Below, one piece after another: positions 27,361-35,211 of a DNA stretch of 64,000 bases (position 1 is its first letter; each line of letters opens with the position of its first letter). The position numbers were made by a program, and so were the translations under genes. The DNA is taken from NCBI RefSeq assembly GCF_900148515.1, contig NZ_FRXN01000006.1:248001-312000 (forward strand), in the 5' to 3' direction. Under the pieces are notes generated by a model. It was given only the letters and a program-made list of their open reading frames with translations, had not been told where the DNA came from and ran no database searches. The DNA comes from Algoriphagus zhangzhouensis (GTDB lineage Bacteria > Bacteroidota > Bacteroidia > Cytophagales > Cyclobacteriaceae).

Positions 27361-27888
27361 TTGAATAAGATTCATCAGATAAAATTTAGAATTGAATATA
27401 GGTTGCTTCTTGGAATAACAATGATGTTTGTTTTTCTACTAGAGGTGCCTTCGGACTGCTATTCCCAAAAAATTGAAAAAAGTGTTTTCCCCCAAGATTT
27501 CACAAATAAGGTGATTCAAAACCTTGTACTGGAGATCAGGCCGGGGGAATTTGAGAAGAAATATTTAGGGTATTCTTTGTTGATTTTTATTTCGGAGGAA
27601 AAAGAAATAAATATTTCAAGAGTGGAGAATTATTCAGCGGATGAAATTTTACCCATTGATCAAGATGTCCAAGAAAGTTTTGTCAAAAGTCTTATTGATA
27701 TTGATCTAACTCCGTTCGAAGGCTGTCTGTTGATATATCCAGTTTTATTTGTGAAAAACTCCAATCAACCATTGGAAAATAATTTCAGAGAAGGTTTAAA
27801 AAGCATGATGCCAACCTTGAAATTTGAAGACATTGATTGTTTACAGATTCAAGACCCTCTAATAGTTTCGCATAGGGAAGGTACCTGA
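27361..27888 (+). CDS. Hypothetical exported protein
   Basis: A frame of 175 residues from TTG 27361; an ATG at 27421 would give 155 residues. The hydrophobic stretch LLLGITMMFVFLLEV followed by SDCYSQ looks like a signal peptide, and the longer form supplies the usual basic start, so I prefer it. The mature part has no motif I recognise. It is probably co-transcribed with the lipoprotein gene 24 nt upstream. Confidence 0.55.
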   Translation: MNKIHQIKFRIEYRLLLGITMMFVFLLEVPSDCYSQKIEKSVFPQDFTNKVIQNLVLEIRPGEFEKKYLGYSLLIFISEEKEINISRVENYSADEILPIDQDVQESFVKSLIDIDLTPFEGCLLIYPVLFVKNSNQPLENNFREGLKSMMPTLKFEDIDCLQIQDPLIVSHREGT

Positions 27889-27929
27889 AAAGGGCATAAA
27901 AAGCTTTTATGATTGTAATTAAAAACTAG

Positions 27930-27963
27930 CCCGATCTGAAAGGATCTGGTTTTTGTTTTTTAA
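27930..27963 (+). repeat. Direct repeat, copy 2 (degraded terminator)
   Basis: Starts CCCGATCTGAAAGGATC and ends GTTTTTTAA, nearly identical to the ffh terminator part at 26911-26943. Its stem (CC.GATC with GATC.GG) has one mismatch, so it is a weaker terminator for the gene ending at 27888. Confidence 0.7.
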
Positions 27964-27974
27964 TAATTATGGTT

Positions 27975-28008
27975 AAAAAAAGTCCCTCAATCCAATGGAA
28001 AGAGGGAC
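27975..28008 (-). terminator. Terminator of the first susCD operon
   Basis: GTCCCTC (27982-27988) pairs exactly with GAGGGAC (28002-28008); on the minus strand seven T residues follow the stem. It begins 28 nt past the susD stop. Confidence 0.85.
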
Positions 28009-28036
28009 AATAATATAAACCAGCTATTAACTCAAT

Positions 28037-29743
28037 TTACCAACCAGGGTTCTGAGTGAGCTCTACCCCGTTTTGTTGATAGAGTGTGATCTGATCCAAT
28101 GGAACCGGATCAAGATATACTCTAGGATCTTCGAAAAGTCTTTGAGAAGCTGCCGCAGATGCCGGAATGATATATCCTTCTTCTCCGTCAGAAAGAACTA
28201 CACTGCTCTGAAGTTCTGGATAATCCACTCTGGAAATCCAAGCACCTCTATTGATATTGATGTTTGCTTCAGTATCAGTATACTCTAGTTTTTTCCATCT
28301 TTTCAGGTCATCCAATCTGAAGCCTTCCATCATCAATTCGATTCTGCGCTCTCTTCTGATTTCCCAAATAATGCTTGGTACTGATGAGTCTCTATTGGGA
28401 TCTTCGTAGACCATTCCGTCCACAGCTGCATTGTCACCCATTACTTGCAGGTGAGGAAGCATTACTCCCGGTCTGTCACGAAGAACGTTTACAGACATGT
28501 CCAAATCGCCTTGAGTAAGCGCAGCTCCACCAACAGTCGCCAATTCAGCAGCTGCTTCAGCGTAGTTGATCAAAACTTCTCCAAATCTCAATACCGGAGA
28601 ATCCGTGTAGTTCAAATTGGAACTTCCTTCTGGCTCATCTTTGATGACTTCATTCAGGAATTTGTGAGTTGCATATCCAGTCGTGCTATAATTGGATGCA
28701 ATACCATTCAATCTAAGTTCATCTGAAACCAAAGTTTCATGGATTCTTGGGTCACGATTGGCCATTACGTTTTCGATTCCTTTTTCTCCTTGATAAAGTG
28801 GGGAAAGGGAGATTGGTAACCCATCGATTGATAGATAAGAATCAACTGCATCCTTGGAAACACCAGTTTGAGGCTCTTTATTATTGTAAGAGTTCAAAGC
28901 GTGTGTAATCATCCCTGGTTCATAGTGTCTGTAAAGGATCACTTCAGGATTACCTGCCAAGTTTAAAGAGTTGAAAACTTCTCTGTAGTTACCTAATGAA
29001 TAGGAACCTGTTTGGATCAATTGACCAGCAGCGTCTTTTGCTGCCTGAAGATATTCCTGTGCTTTGGCATTGTTGCCTTCATGGTATTTCTGCCAAGTTC
29101 CTTCGTAAAGGAAGATTCTGGACAAATAAGCCAATACCACAGCTCTGTTTACAGAAAGGCCATCATTTCCATCAGATTCTCTCACGTTTGCTGCTGCAAA
29201 CTGAAGATCTTCCAATACACGATCCATTACATAATCACGCGGGTCACGTGGTCGGTAAAGGGTTTCGGTATCGGTCTCACTTAATTCTTCCTCGAACCAA
29301 GGGACATCGCCAAATTGCTTCACCAAATCATGGTATTCCAAAGCTCTAAAGAATCTCGCAACACCAGACCAGTGAGCGATAGCTTCTTCATCCATGGGTA
29401 CTGTTTGAACCCTGTTTAGGAAGATATTGGCTTTTCTCACGTATGAAAATGTCCAATAGCCACTAGAAGCTGAGGTAGGGACTGTTCTTCTGAACTGAGG
29501 AGGGCTACTTGGTGAAAAGTCATCATTTAAACTTTGACCTGAGAAGAACTTTCCCCAGGAAAAGCTAGATCCATATCCACTGAAGTAGGAGGTGTAAAAA
29601 CCCCAAGAAAAGCTTCTGACATTGTCTTCAGAGGCCCAATAAGTCTCATCAGTCAACCTGTCTACAGGCGGTTTTTCTAGAAAGTCTTCGCAGCTGGTCA
29701 GAGCGAAAAGACTAAGTGCTAATGCTGTTATTTTTATTTTCAT
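28037..29743 (-). CDS. SusD/RagB-type outer-membrane lipoprotein
   Basis: A 568-residue protein with a lipoprotein signal (LTSC, Cys18) followed by EDFLEKPP, the standard start of mature SusD-like proteins. TPR-like helices in the N-terminal half (FFRALEYHDLVKQFGDVPW, then AVVLAYLSRIFLYEGTW) and the late LRFGEVLINYAEAAAE and RRERRIELMMEGFRLDDLKRW segments are diagnostic. Role: the surface lid that captures glycan or peptide for the SusC partner encoded 12 nt upstream. The ligand cannot be deduced; no glycoside hydrolase is in the same transcript. Confidence 0.95.
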   Translation of the reverse strand: MKIKITALALSLFALTSCEDFLEKPPVDRLTDETYWASEDNVRSFSWGFYTSYFSGYGSSFSWGKFFSGQSLNDDFSPSSPPQFRRTVPTSASSGYWTFSYVRKANIFLNRVQTVPMDEEAIAHWSGVARFFRALEYHDLVKQFGDVPWFEEELSETDTETLYRPRDPRDYVMDRVLEDLQFAAANVRESDGNDGLSVNRAVVLAYLSRIFLYEGTWQKYHEGNNAKAQEYLQAAKDAAGQLIQTGSYSLGNYREVFNSLNLAGNPEVILYRHYEPGMITHALNSYNNKEPQTGVSKDAVDSYLSIDGLPISLSPLYQGEKGIENVMANRDPRIHETLVSDELRLNGIASNYSTTGYATHKFLNEVIKDEPEGSSNLNYTDSPVLRFGEVLINYAEAAAELATVGGAALTQGDLDMSVNVLRDRPGVMLPHLQVMGDNAAVDGMVYEDPNRDSSVPSIIWEIRRERRIELMMEGFRLDDLKRWKKLEYTDTEANININRGAWISRVDYPELQSSVVLSDGEEGYIIPASAAASQRLFEDPRVYLDPVPLDQITLYQQNGVELTQNPGW

Positions 29744-29755
29744 GATCTAGTCGAT

Positions 29756-32700
29756 TTAAAAGGTGACTTGCAATCCAAATGAAAGGGAACGGCTATACGG
29801 GTAAACCCTTCCGAAAGTATTGGAATCATTGTTTCCTGCTGCTGTGTAGTCTACTTCTGGATCAAGTGGAAGATTCAAATTGTCAAACTCGAACAAGTTT
29901 TCTCCACTGAAATAAACTCTGACTTTCTGCATTCCAGCCTTGGAAATCCAAGTGTATGGAAGAGAGTATCCAACTGTGATATTTTTCATTCTCATGTAGG
30001 AAAGATCCAACAGGTATCTTGTCTGAGGTAAGAAGTTTTTGGAATTGTTTGAGTTCCCTGCATCAGTTGGTCTTGGATAGTAAGCATTTGGATTTTCTGG
30101 AGACCAATAATCCAAATGATGTGAGAACCATGCCTCTCCAGGTCTATATCCAGGAATGAAAATCGGTCCATTAGCCCAGAAATCACGTTTCCCAACACCC
30201 TGAATAAACATCCCAAAGTCGATGCCTTTGTAATCCATGTTGAGACGGAATCCATATTGATAGCGTGGAGTGGAGTTACCGATTACTTTCAAGTCTCCAT
30301 GATCATCTACTGTGTTTTGACCATAAGTGATTTCTCCGTCACCATTCAAGTCTTTGTATTTCACATCTCCAGGTCCGTAGTAGAACCATCCGCTTTCATA
30401 CAGTTGCTGAGAAGGGATTCCTTCTTTCAATACATATTTTCCGTTGTCCAAAACAAACTCGCCATTTGCATCCTTGACGAAGTCATCGTCTGTAAACAAT
30501 CTGTCGGTTTCATAACCCCAAATATCTCCGATCACTCGACCTGGACGGTTAGAGTAGATGCTTTGGTTGTCAGCAAATTCAGTTACAGTTTCTTTGTAGT
30601 CAGACAATACGAAAGTGGTTGTCAAGTTCAGGCCATTTTCGAATTTATGAGAGTAGTCCAAAGCCAATTCCCATCCTTTGGTTTCCAATTCTCCCAAGTT
30701 TTGCTTGGTGGCAGAAGTACCATAACTCGCAGGAAGTACTTCGCCAGCACTGTGCATATCAGAAGTAACTCTTTTGTACCAGTCAAAGCCGATTCCGAAT
30801 TTGTCTTTGAAGAATCTTGCGTCAAATCCTAAGTCAAGAGTGGTGATTGTTTCCCATGTCAAAGAAGAAGGCAGCGCTCCTGGAGTTCCAAAAGTCAGTT
30901 TGTTGTCAGAACCCATCAACCATCCAGAAGAGTAGGATGACATAATTCTGTAGATATCACTGATGTAAGCATTTTGGTTACCAATAGCACCCCAAGAACC
31001 TCTCAATTTCAAGAAAGAAACAACTGGAGAAATAGGCTCAAAGAATGATTCTTCTGAGATAACATAACCTGCCGACATAGAAGGGAAGAAAGCCCATCTT
31101 TCTGTAGGAGAAAGTCTGGAGGATCCATCGTATCTACCATTCAATTCCAAGAAGTATTTGCCTTTGTAGTTGTAATTGATTCGGCTAAAAGTCCCTGCGG
31201 TAGACCAAAGGTTTCTTGCACCATCTACAAATTGATCACCTGAAGCCAAGTCAAGCTCGCCTCTGTCTTGATCCATCAATTGTCTTCTTTCGGAGCTTTG
31301 GTACCAGTATTCATAAGATTCGATGTCACCACCTATCATTGCTTTCAAATTATGGTCTCCCAATGTCCAGTCATAGGTTGCGAATAGTTTTCCAACATTT
31401 CTGGTATTCCAAGAAGATGTATATCTAACTCTGTCGTATGATGCACTTGTGTATGGAGCGTATTGCAAATTGGCACCTGTTGACCAGAAGTTGTAAGCTG
31501 AAACAGATCCGCCAGTTTGATGCACATGATTGTTTTGAGAGTCATGTGTAAAGTTTGCTACGATAGAAAGACCTTTGAGAGGAGTCAAAGTTGTGCCCAG
31601 GTTAATTCTGGTTAGCGCTGTTGTTTCCTCATTCATTTTAGCCTGCTGTACTTCGGTGATTGCACTTCTGAAAGGATTGCCTTCGTAAGTTCCGTATGGG
31701 TAGTTTTTAGGCCATCTGAAAAGGTAATACCACGGATCGTATGTCTCACTGGAGAAGTAGAAAGGTCTGGTGAATTTAGTGTCGCTATACAAAACCCCAC
31801 CACGAATTTCCATCCAATCTGTCACCTGAGAGCTTAAGCTTAAATCTGCTGAATATCTATTGAATTCATCAGGGTTGACTTTCAAAACACCATTTTGACC
31901 CAAATATCCTACACCTAGACGATAGGTGGTTTTGTCAGTTCCGCCAGATACAGAAAGATCATGTTTTTGCTGAGGAGTCCATTTGTTCATAAACATATCT
32001 CCAGCATCCCATGTTCTGTAGAAGAAAAGTCTTCCGTCACGGATTTCAAAGTCTCTACCAAGCACCATCTCAGGACCCAAATCTTGGCCACCGTATTGTG
32101 CTTCCCAATCTCTCATTTTTTGTATTCCGATTTCATCGAAATACATCCCTACTACCCCAAATACATTGGTAGAAGGATTTCTTCTTTGCAAAGCTTGAAA
32201 TGCCATTTCAGCACCTTCTGCTCCTGGAGCAATGGTAGGAGTAGTAGTTGGTGTTGCAAAAGAGAAGTTGTTGGAATAATTGATTCTTGGAGCTTCTCCT
32301 TTTTTACCTTTTTTGGTGGTGATCAAGATTACACCCCAGGCACCTCTTGAGCCATAAATGGAAGAAGATGCTGCATCTTTCAGTACTGAAATAGATTCAA
32401 TATCCTCAGGGTTTACCAATTGAAGACTTGGGATTTCCACGTTGTCAACCAAAATCAGCGGCTGAGCTCCTCCGGAATTACTCAAAGTTCCAACTGTTCC
32501 TCTTAATCTGATGGTTGGATTTTGACCGATCTGACCACTCGGTGTAGTGATAGTCAAGCCTGGTGTGGTTCCTTGAAGTCCACGTCCCACATCCGTAATA
32601 GGTCTTGATTCCAAGACTTTGGTGTCTATAGAAGATACGGAACCTGTCAGATCGCTTCGCTTTTGAGTACCGTATCCAACTACTACAAATTCTTCCAAAG

Positions 32701-33007
32701 ATTGAGCATCAGGACTTAATACAATGTCGAGATTGGTACTTGAAGTGATGACTCTTTCCACCGATTCCATTCCGATAAAGCTGAAAACGAGGGTTTGCCC
32801 GCTCTCAACTCCAATTTGAAAGGTGCCATCTGTATTGGTGGTGACACCTTTGGTAGTTCCTTTTACCAATATGCTAACTCCTGGAAGTGCTAGTCCATCT
32901 TCGGCACTCATCACACGTCCTGTGACCTGTAGTGATTGAGCGTTTACTTGAAAATGAAACAGGAGAAAACATACTGATGCAAAGGCACCGAGTAGTAGTT
33001 TTTTCAT
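29756..33007 (-). CDS. SusC/RagA-type TonB-dependent transporter
   Basis: A 1083-residue protein. Signal peptide to about residue 23 (VNAQS), a carboxypeptidase-like beta-sandwich domain (VTGRVMSAEDGLALPGVSILVKGT, 28-105), then the plug with SVLKDAASSSIYGSRGAWGV and a 22-strand barrel ending in aromatic LSFGLQVTF. This is the SusC/RagA family. It forms the bottom of the pedal-bin transporter with SusD, from which it is separated by 12 nt. It is divergent from the NarL-type regulator gene across 474 bp that contain a dyad shared with the sugar-kinase promoter region. Confidence 0.95.
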   Translation of the reverse strand: MKKLLLGAFASVCFLLFHFQVNAQSLQVTGRVMSAEDGLALPGVSILVKGTTKGVTTNTDGTFQIGVESGQTLVFSFIGMESVERVITSSTNLDIVLSPDAQSLEEFVVVGYGTQKRSDLTGSVSSIDTKVLESRPITDVGRGLQGTTPGLTITTPSGQIGQNPTIRLRGTVGTLSNSGGAQPLILVDNVEIPSLQLVNPEDIESISVLKDAASSSIYGSRGAWGVILITTKKGKKGEAPRINYSNNFSFATPTTTPTIAPGAEGAEMAFQALQRRNPSTNVFGVVGMYFDEIGIQKMRDWEAQYGGQDLGPEMVLGRDFEIRDGRLFFYRTWDAGDMFMNKWTPQQKHDLSVSGGTDKTTYRLGVGYLGQNGVLKVNPDEFNRYSADLSLSSQVTDWMEIRGGVLYSDTKFTRPFYFSSETYDPWYYLFRWPKNYPYGTYEGNPFRSAITEVQQAKMNEETTALTRINLGTTLTPLKGLSIVANFTHDSQNNHVHQTGGSVSAYNFWSTGANLQYAPYTSASYDRVRYTSSWNTRNVGKLFATYDWTLGDHNLKAMIGGDIESYEYWYQSSERRQLMDQDRGELDLASGDQFVDGARNLWSTAGTFSRINYNYKGKYFLELNGRYDGSSRLSPTERWAFFPSMSAGYVISEESFFEPISPVVSFLKLRGSWGAIGNQNAYISDIYRIMSSYSSGWLMGSDNKLTFGTPGALPSSLTWETITTLDLGFDARFFKDKFGIGFDWYKRVTSDMHSAGEVLPASYGTSATKQNLGELETKGWELALDYSHKFENGLNLTTTFVLSDYKETVTEFADNQSIYSNRPGRVIGDIWGYETDRLFTDDDFVKDANGEFVLDNGKYVLKEGIPSQQLYESGWFYYGPGDVKYKDLNGDGEITYGQNTVDDHGDLKVIGNSTPRYQYGFRLNMDYKGIDFGMFIQGVGKRDFWANGPIFIPGYRPGEAWFSHHLDYWSPENPNAYYPRPTDAGNSNNSKNFLPQTRYLLDLSYMRMKNITVGYSLPYTWISKAGMQKVRVYFSGENLFEFDNLNLPLDPEVDYTAAGNNDSNTFGRVYPYSRSLSFGLQVTF

Positions 33008-33481
33008 GTTAGAGGTTTTAAAATTGTTAGAAATAAATTGTTCTAAAATCTTTGCTAATTCATGTTATAAACATTGAGCATAGCAGGGACTATAGAATGA
33101 TACCGTCAAATCTTTTTAAAAAATGTCGCTAGGCTATCCCTGAAAACAGTGATATTATCAAATCACTAATTCATGATATTTTAAATAAATAATACAAATT
33201 GAGGTTAAAAGAGATCTTGAGATAAGAACCTTGAAAAGTTATAAATCATCTTCTGATGAGTCTGGGTGAATGTTTTTTGAAGTGTGCCGAAATTATATAA
33301 GATAAATTATTGAATTTTTTAAAGAGTAATTGAATATAAATAAGGAGGCGTGTGTAGGTGTTTATTGGGGTGCTAATTTCCACTGGTGGAAATATTAAAT
33401 AAGAGTTGGAAAAGGATGTGTAATATTATTCAGAGTTTGATTCTCGTTAAGTTTTTTCCTTGTTATTAGATTTGTTGAGAG
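33008..33481. other. 474-bp AT-rich divergent regulatory region
   Basis: No gene is supported here. It separates susC (minus) from the response-regulator gene (plus). It holds the dyad at 33148-33167, a TCATC/GATGA inverted pair near 33248, and a TAGATTTG just before the regulator ATG that lacks a -33 partner. No convincing minus-strand promoter for susC was found. Confidence 0.5.
33148..33167. promoter_or_regulatory. Dyad GTGAT-N8-ATCACT, copy A
   Basis: AGTGAT (33148-33153) and ATCACT (33162-33167) are exact inverted half-sites with an 8-nt spacer. The same half-sites and spacing (GTGAT-N8-ATCACT) recur at 34139-34158. It lies 141 nt from the susC start. It is a candidate binding site for the NarL-type regulator encoded next to it. 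Confidence 0.45.
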
Positions 33482-34117
33482 ATGATTAATGTTTTGATAG
33501 CGGACGATCACCAGCTTTTTATTGATGGTTTGAAGGCCATGCTCCAAGGAGTACAGGGTATTAGAGTAATTGGTGAGGCCAATAATGGAAAAGAGGCGGT
33601 TTCTTTTTGTTCACAAAATGAGGTCGATCTGGTCATCATGGATGTCAATATGCCTGAGATGGATGGGGTGGAAGCGACGAAAGAATTGTGTAAGAGAGAT
33701 TCAAGACTAAAGGTCCTTGGATTGTCAATGCATCTGGATAGAAACTACATTTCTGATATGCTGAAAAGTGGAGCTAACGGATATTTATTGAAAAATACCG
33801 GTAAAGGGGATCTCTTAAAGGCAATCAAAACCTTGAATCAAGGTGATTCCTATGTGAGTGATGAGGTCAACAAACTATTATTGAATAGCTTTTTCAAAAA
33901 CACCTCCAAATACCAGGTGGATGAAAAACTTTCTGAAAGGGAAACCCAAGTTTTGGATTGTATAGCAAATGGTTTGACGACTCTTGAAATCGGTGAGAAA
34001 CTATTTATTAGTAAAAACACGGTCGAAACTCATCGTAAAAATCTGTTGTACAAGCTCAAAGCAAAAAATACTGCGGAGCTGGTGAATAATGCCTACAAAA
34101 AAGGATTGATCCACTAA
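33482..34117 (+). CDS. NarL/FixJ-type response regulator
   Basis: A 211-residue protein. The receiver domain has the acidic pocket ADDH (7-10), phospho-acceptor Asp54 in VIMDVNMP and the conserved Lys near residue 104. The LuxR-type helix-turn-helix (LSERETQVLDCIANGLTTLEIGEKL, then SKNTVETHRKNLLYKL) occupies the last 65 residues. It is the likely partner of the HisKA_3-type kinase at 35212, since this kinase class pairs with NarL regulators and the two genes flank one sugar-kinase gene. Targets may be the divergent susCD and the sugar kinase, based on the shared dyad. Confidence 0.92.
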   Translation: MINVLIADDHQLFIDGLKAMLQGVQGIRVIGEANNGKEAVSFCSQNEVDLVIMDVNMPEMDGVEATKELCKRDSRLKVLGLSMHLDRNYISDMLKSGANGYLLKNTGKGDLLKAIKTLNQGDSYVSDEVNKLLLNSFFKNTSKYQVDEKLSERETQVLDCIANGLTTLEIGEKLFISKNTVETHRKNLLYKLKAKNTAELVNNAYKKGLIH

Positions 34118-34138
34118 TTCATTTTTTTAAAAACTTCT

Positions 34139-34158
34139 GGTGATTGTGCTAAATCACT
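34139..34158. promoter_or_regulatory. Dyad GTGAT-N8-ATCACT, copy B
   Basis: GTGAT (34140-34144) and ATCACT (34153-34158) with an 8-nt spacer, the same arrangement as at 33148-33167. It ends 11 nt upstream of the TTG of the candidate sugar-kinase promoter, where an activator would be expected to bind. Confidence 0.48.
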
Positions 34159-34169
34159 GTTTTCTGGGA

Positions 34170-34199
34170 TTGGAAGAGAACTTGTTTCTTTCATCTTTG
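34170..34199 (+). promoter_or_regulatory. Candidate promoter of the sugar-kinase gene
   Basis: TTG at 34170-34172, a 19-nt spacer, and CATCTTTG at 34192-34199 (one mismatch to TAnnTTTG). The ATG is 49 nt further on. A dyad lies just upstream. Confidence 0.42.
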
Positions 34200-34248
34200 T
34201 CAAGTGTGCCTATGATGGCCTCTTATCCACCCGACAAAGAAAGAAACT

Positions 34249-35091
34249 ATGCTTCTATTGGCTGACAGTGGCTCTACAAAAACTGATTGGAGAATCGTCA
34301 AACCTTCTGGATTAACCATTCTCGAGTTTAAAACTCAAGGGATCAACCCCTATTTTAAATCTCCTGAACAAATCAAAAGGGAATTGAGAAAACAGGTATT
34401 GAATCCAATTGAAGGACTTTCCCAAGTGATTTTTTACGGAGCTGGATGTGGGCATCCCAAAAAGGCCAATGAATTGGCCCTGGTATTGGATGAGGTTTTT
34501 CCGGCGGAAAGTTCTGCTTTGGTCCAAGGTGATATTTTAGGAGCTGCAAGGAGTTTGTTCCAAAATCGACCTGGAATCCCCTGCATTTTGGGGACTGGTG
34601 CAAATTCCTGTGTCTATGATGGGGAGAAAATCGTCGGGACGGTTCCTTCTTTAGGATTTATTTTGGGAGATTATGGTAGCGGAGCCGTATTGGGAAGAGA
34701 TTTTGTTCAGCAGCTTTTGTCAGAAAAACTTTCCCCTGAATTGACGGCTAGATTCTTTGAAAAGTTCGCATTGGATCGAGTGGCTATTTTAGATCGAATT
34801 TATAAGCAATCCCATCCCAATCGGTTTTTAGCTTCTTTGATTCCATTCATTCATTCGGAGAAATCTGATGAAGAAGTTCAGGCGCTAATTAAGTCAAGTT
34901 TCTCAAAGTTTTTCGAATTCTATATTCATCCTTTTCGACAAAAGGGTGTCGAATATCCAATTTCTTTTGCAGGATCTGTAGCTTTTCATTTTCAGGAAAT
35001 TCTTCTCGAAGTTGCAAGTGAACTTGGTGAGCAAATCATGGAGATTAGACCCAAACCTTTGGATGGTTTGGTTAAATATCATTGTGCCTGA
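34249..35091 (+). CDS. N-acetylglucosamine kinase-like sugar kinase (BadF/BcrA ASKHA fold)
   Basis: A 280-residue protein with ASKHA phosphate-binding motifs: LADSGSTKTDW at residues 4-14, CILGTGANSCVYDG near 116-129, and GDYGSGAVLGR near 140-150. This is the BadF/BadG/BcrA family branch that includes eukaryotic-type GlcNAc kinase and the MurNAc/GlcNAc kinase MurK. No signal peptide. Role by family: phosphorylating an amino sugar on entry to metabolism. It sits between the response regulator (131-bp gap) and the giant sensor kinase (120-bp gap). Confidence 0.82.
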   Translation: MLLLADSGSTKTDWRIVKPSGLTILEFKTQGINPYFKSPEQIKRELRKQVLNPIEGLSQVIFYGAGCGHPKKANELALVLDEVFPAESSALVQGDILGAARSLFQNRPGIPCILGTGANSCVYDGEKIVGTVPSLGFILGDYGSGAVLGRDFVQQLLSEKLSPELTARFFEKFALDRVAILDRIYKQSHPNRFLASLIPFIHSEKSDEEVQALIKSSFSKFFEFYIHPFRQKGVEYPISFAGSVAFHFQEILLEVASELGEQIMEIRPKPLDGLVKYHCA

Positions 35092-35211
35092 TCTCAGGTT
35101 TGTAAAATGAGATTCCATTGGGAGGCTTTTTGCTCCTGAAATATGAAAGTTCTAGGTCGGGCTTTGGGAAAGCAATATTTTCATTTTCAGATTATTTGAT
35201 TGAACGAGAAT

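Noticed and set aside
30257..30832. 191-codon open frame on the plus strand inside susC
   Set aside because: It is antisense to a clear SusC gene, has no recognisable domain and reads as low-quality Val/Ser/Phe-rich sequence.
33467..33474. TAGATTTG as promoter of the response-regulator gene
   Set aside because: It matches TAnnTTTG but the only upstream TTG is 27 nt away and the transcript would start at the ATG; too weak to list.
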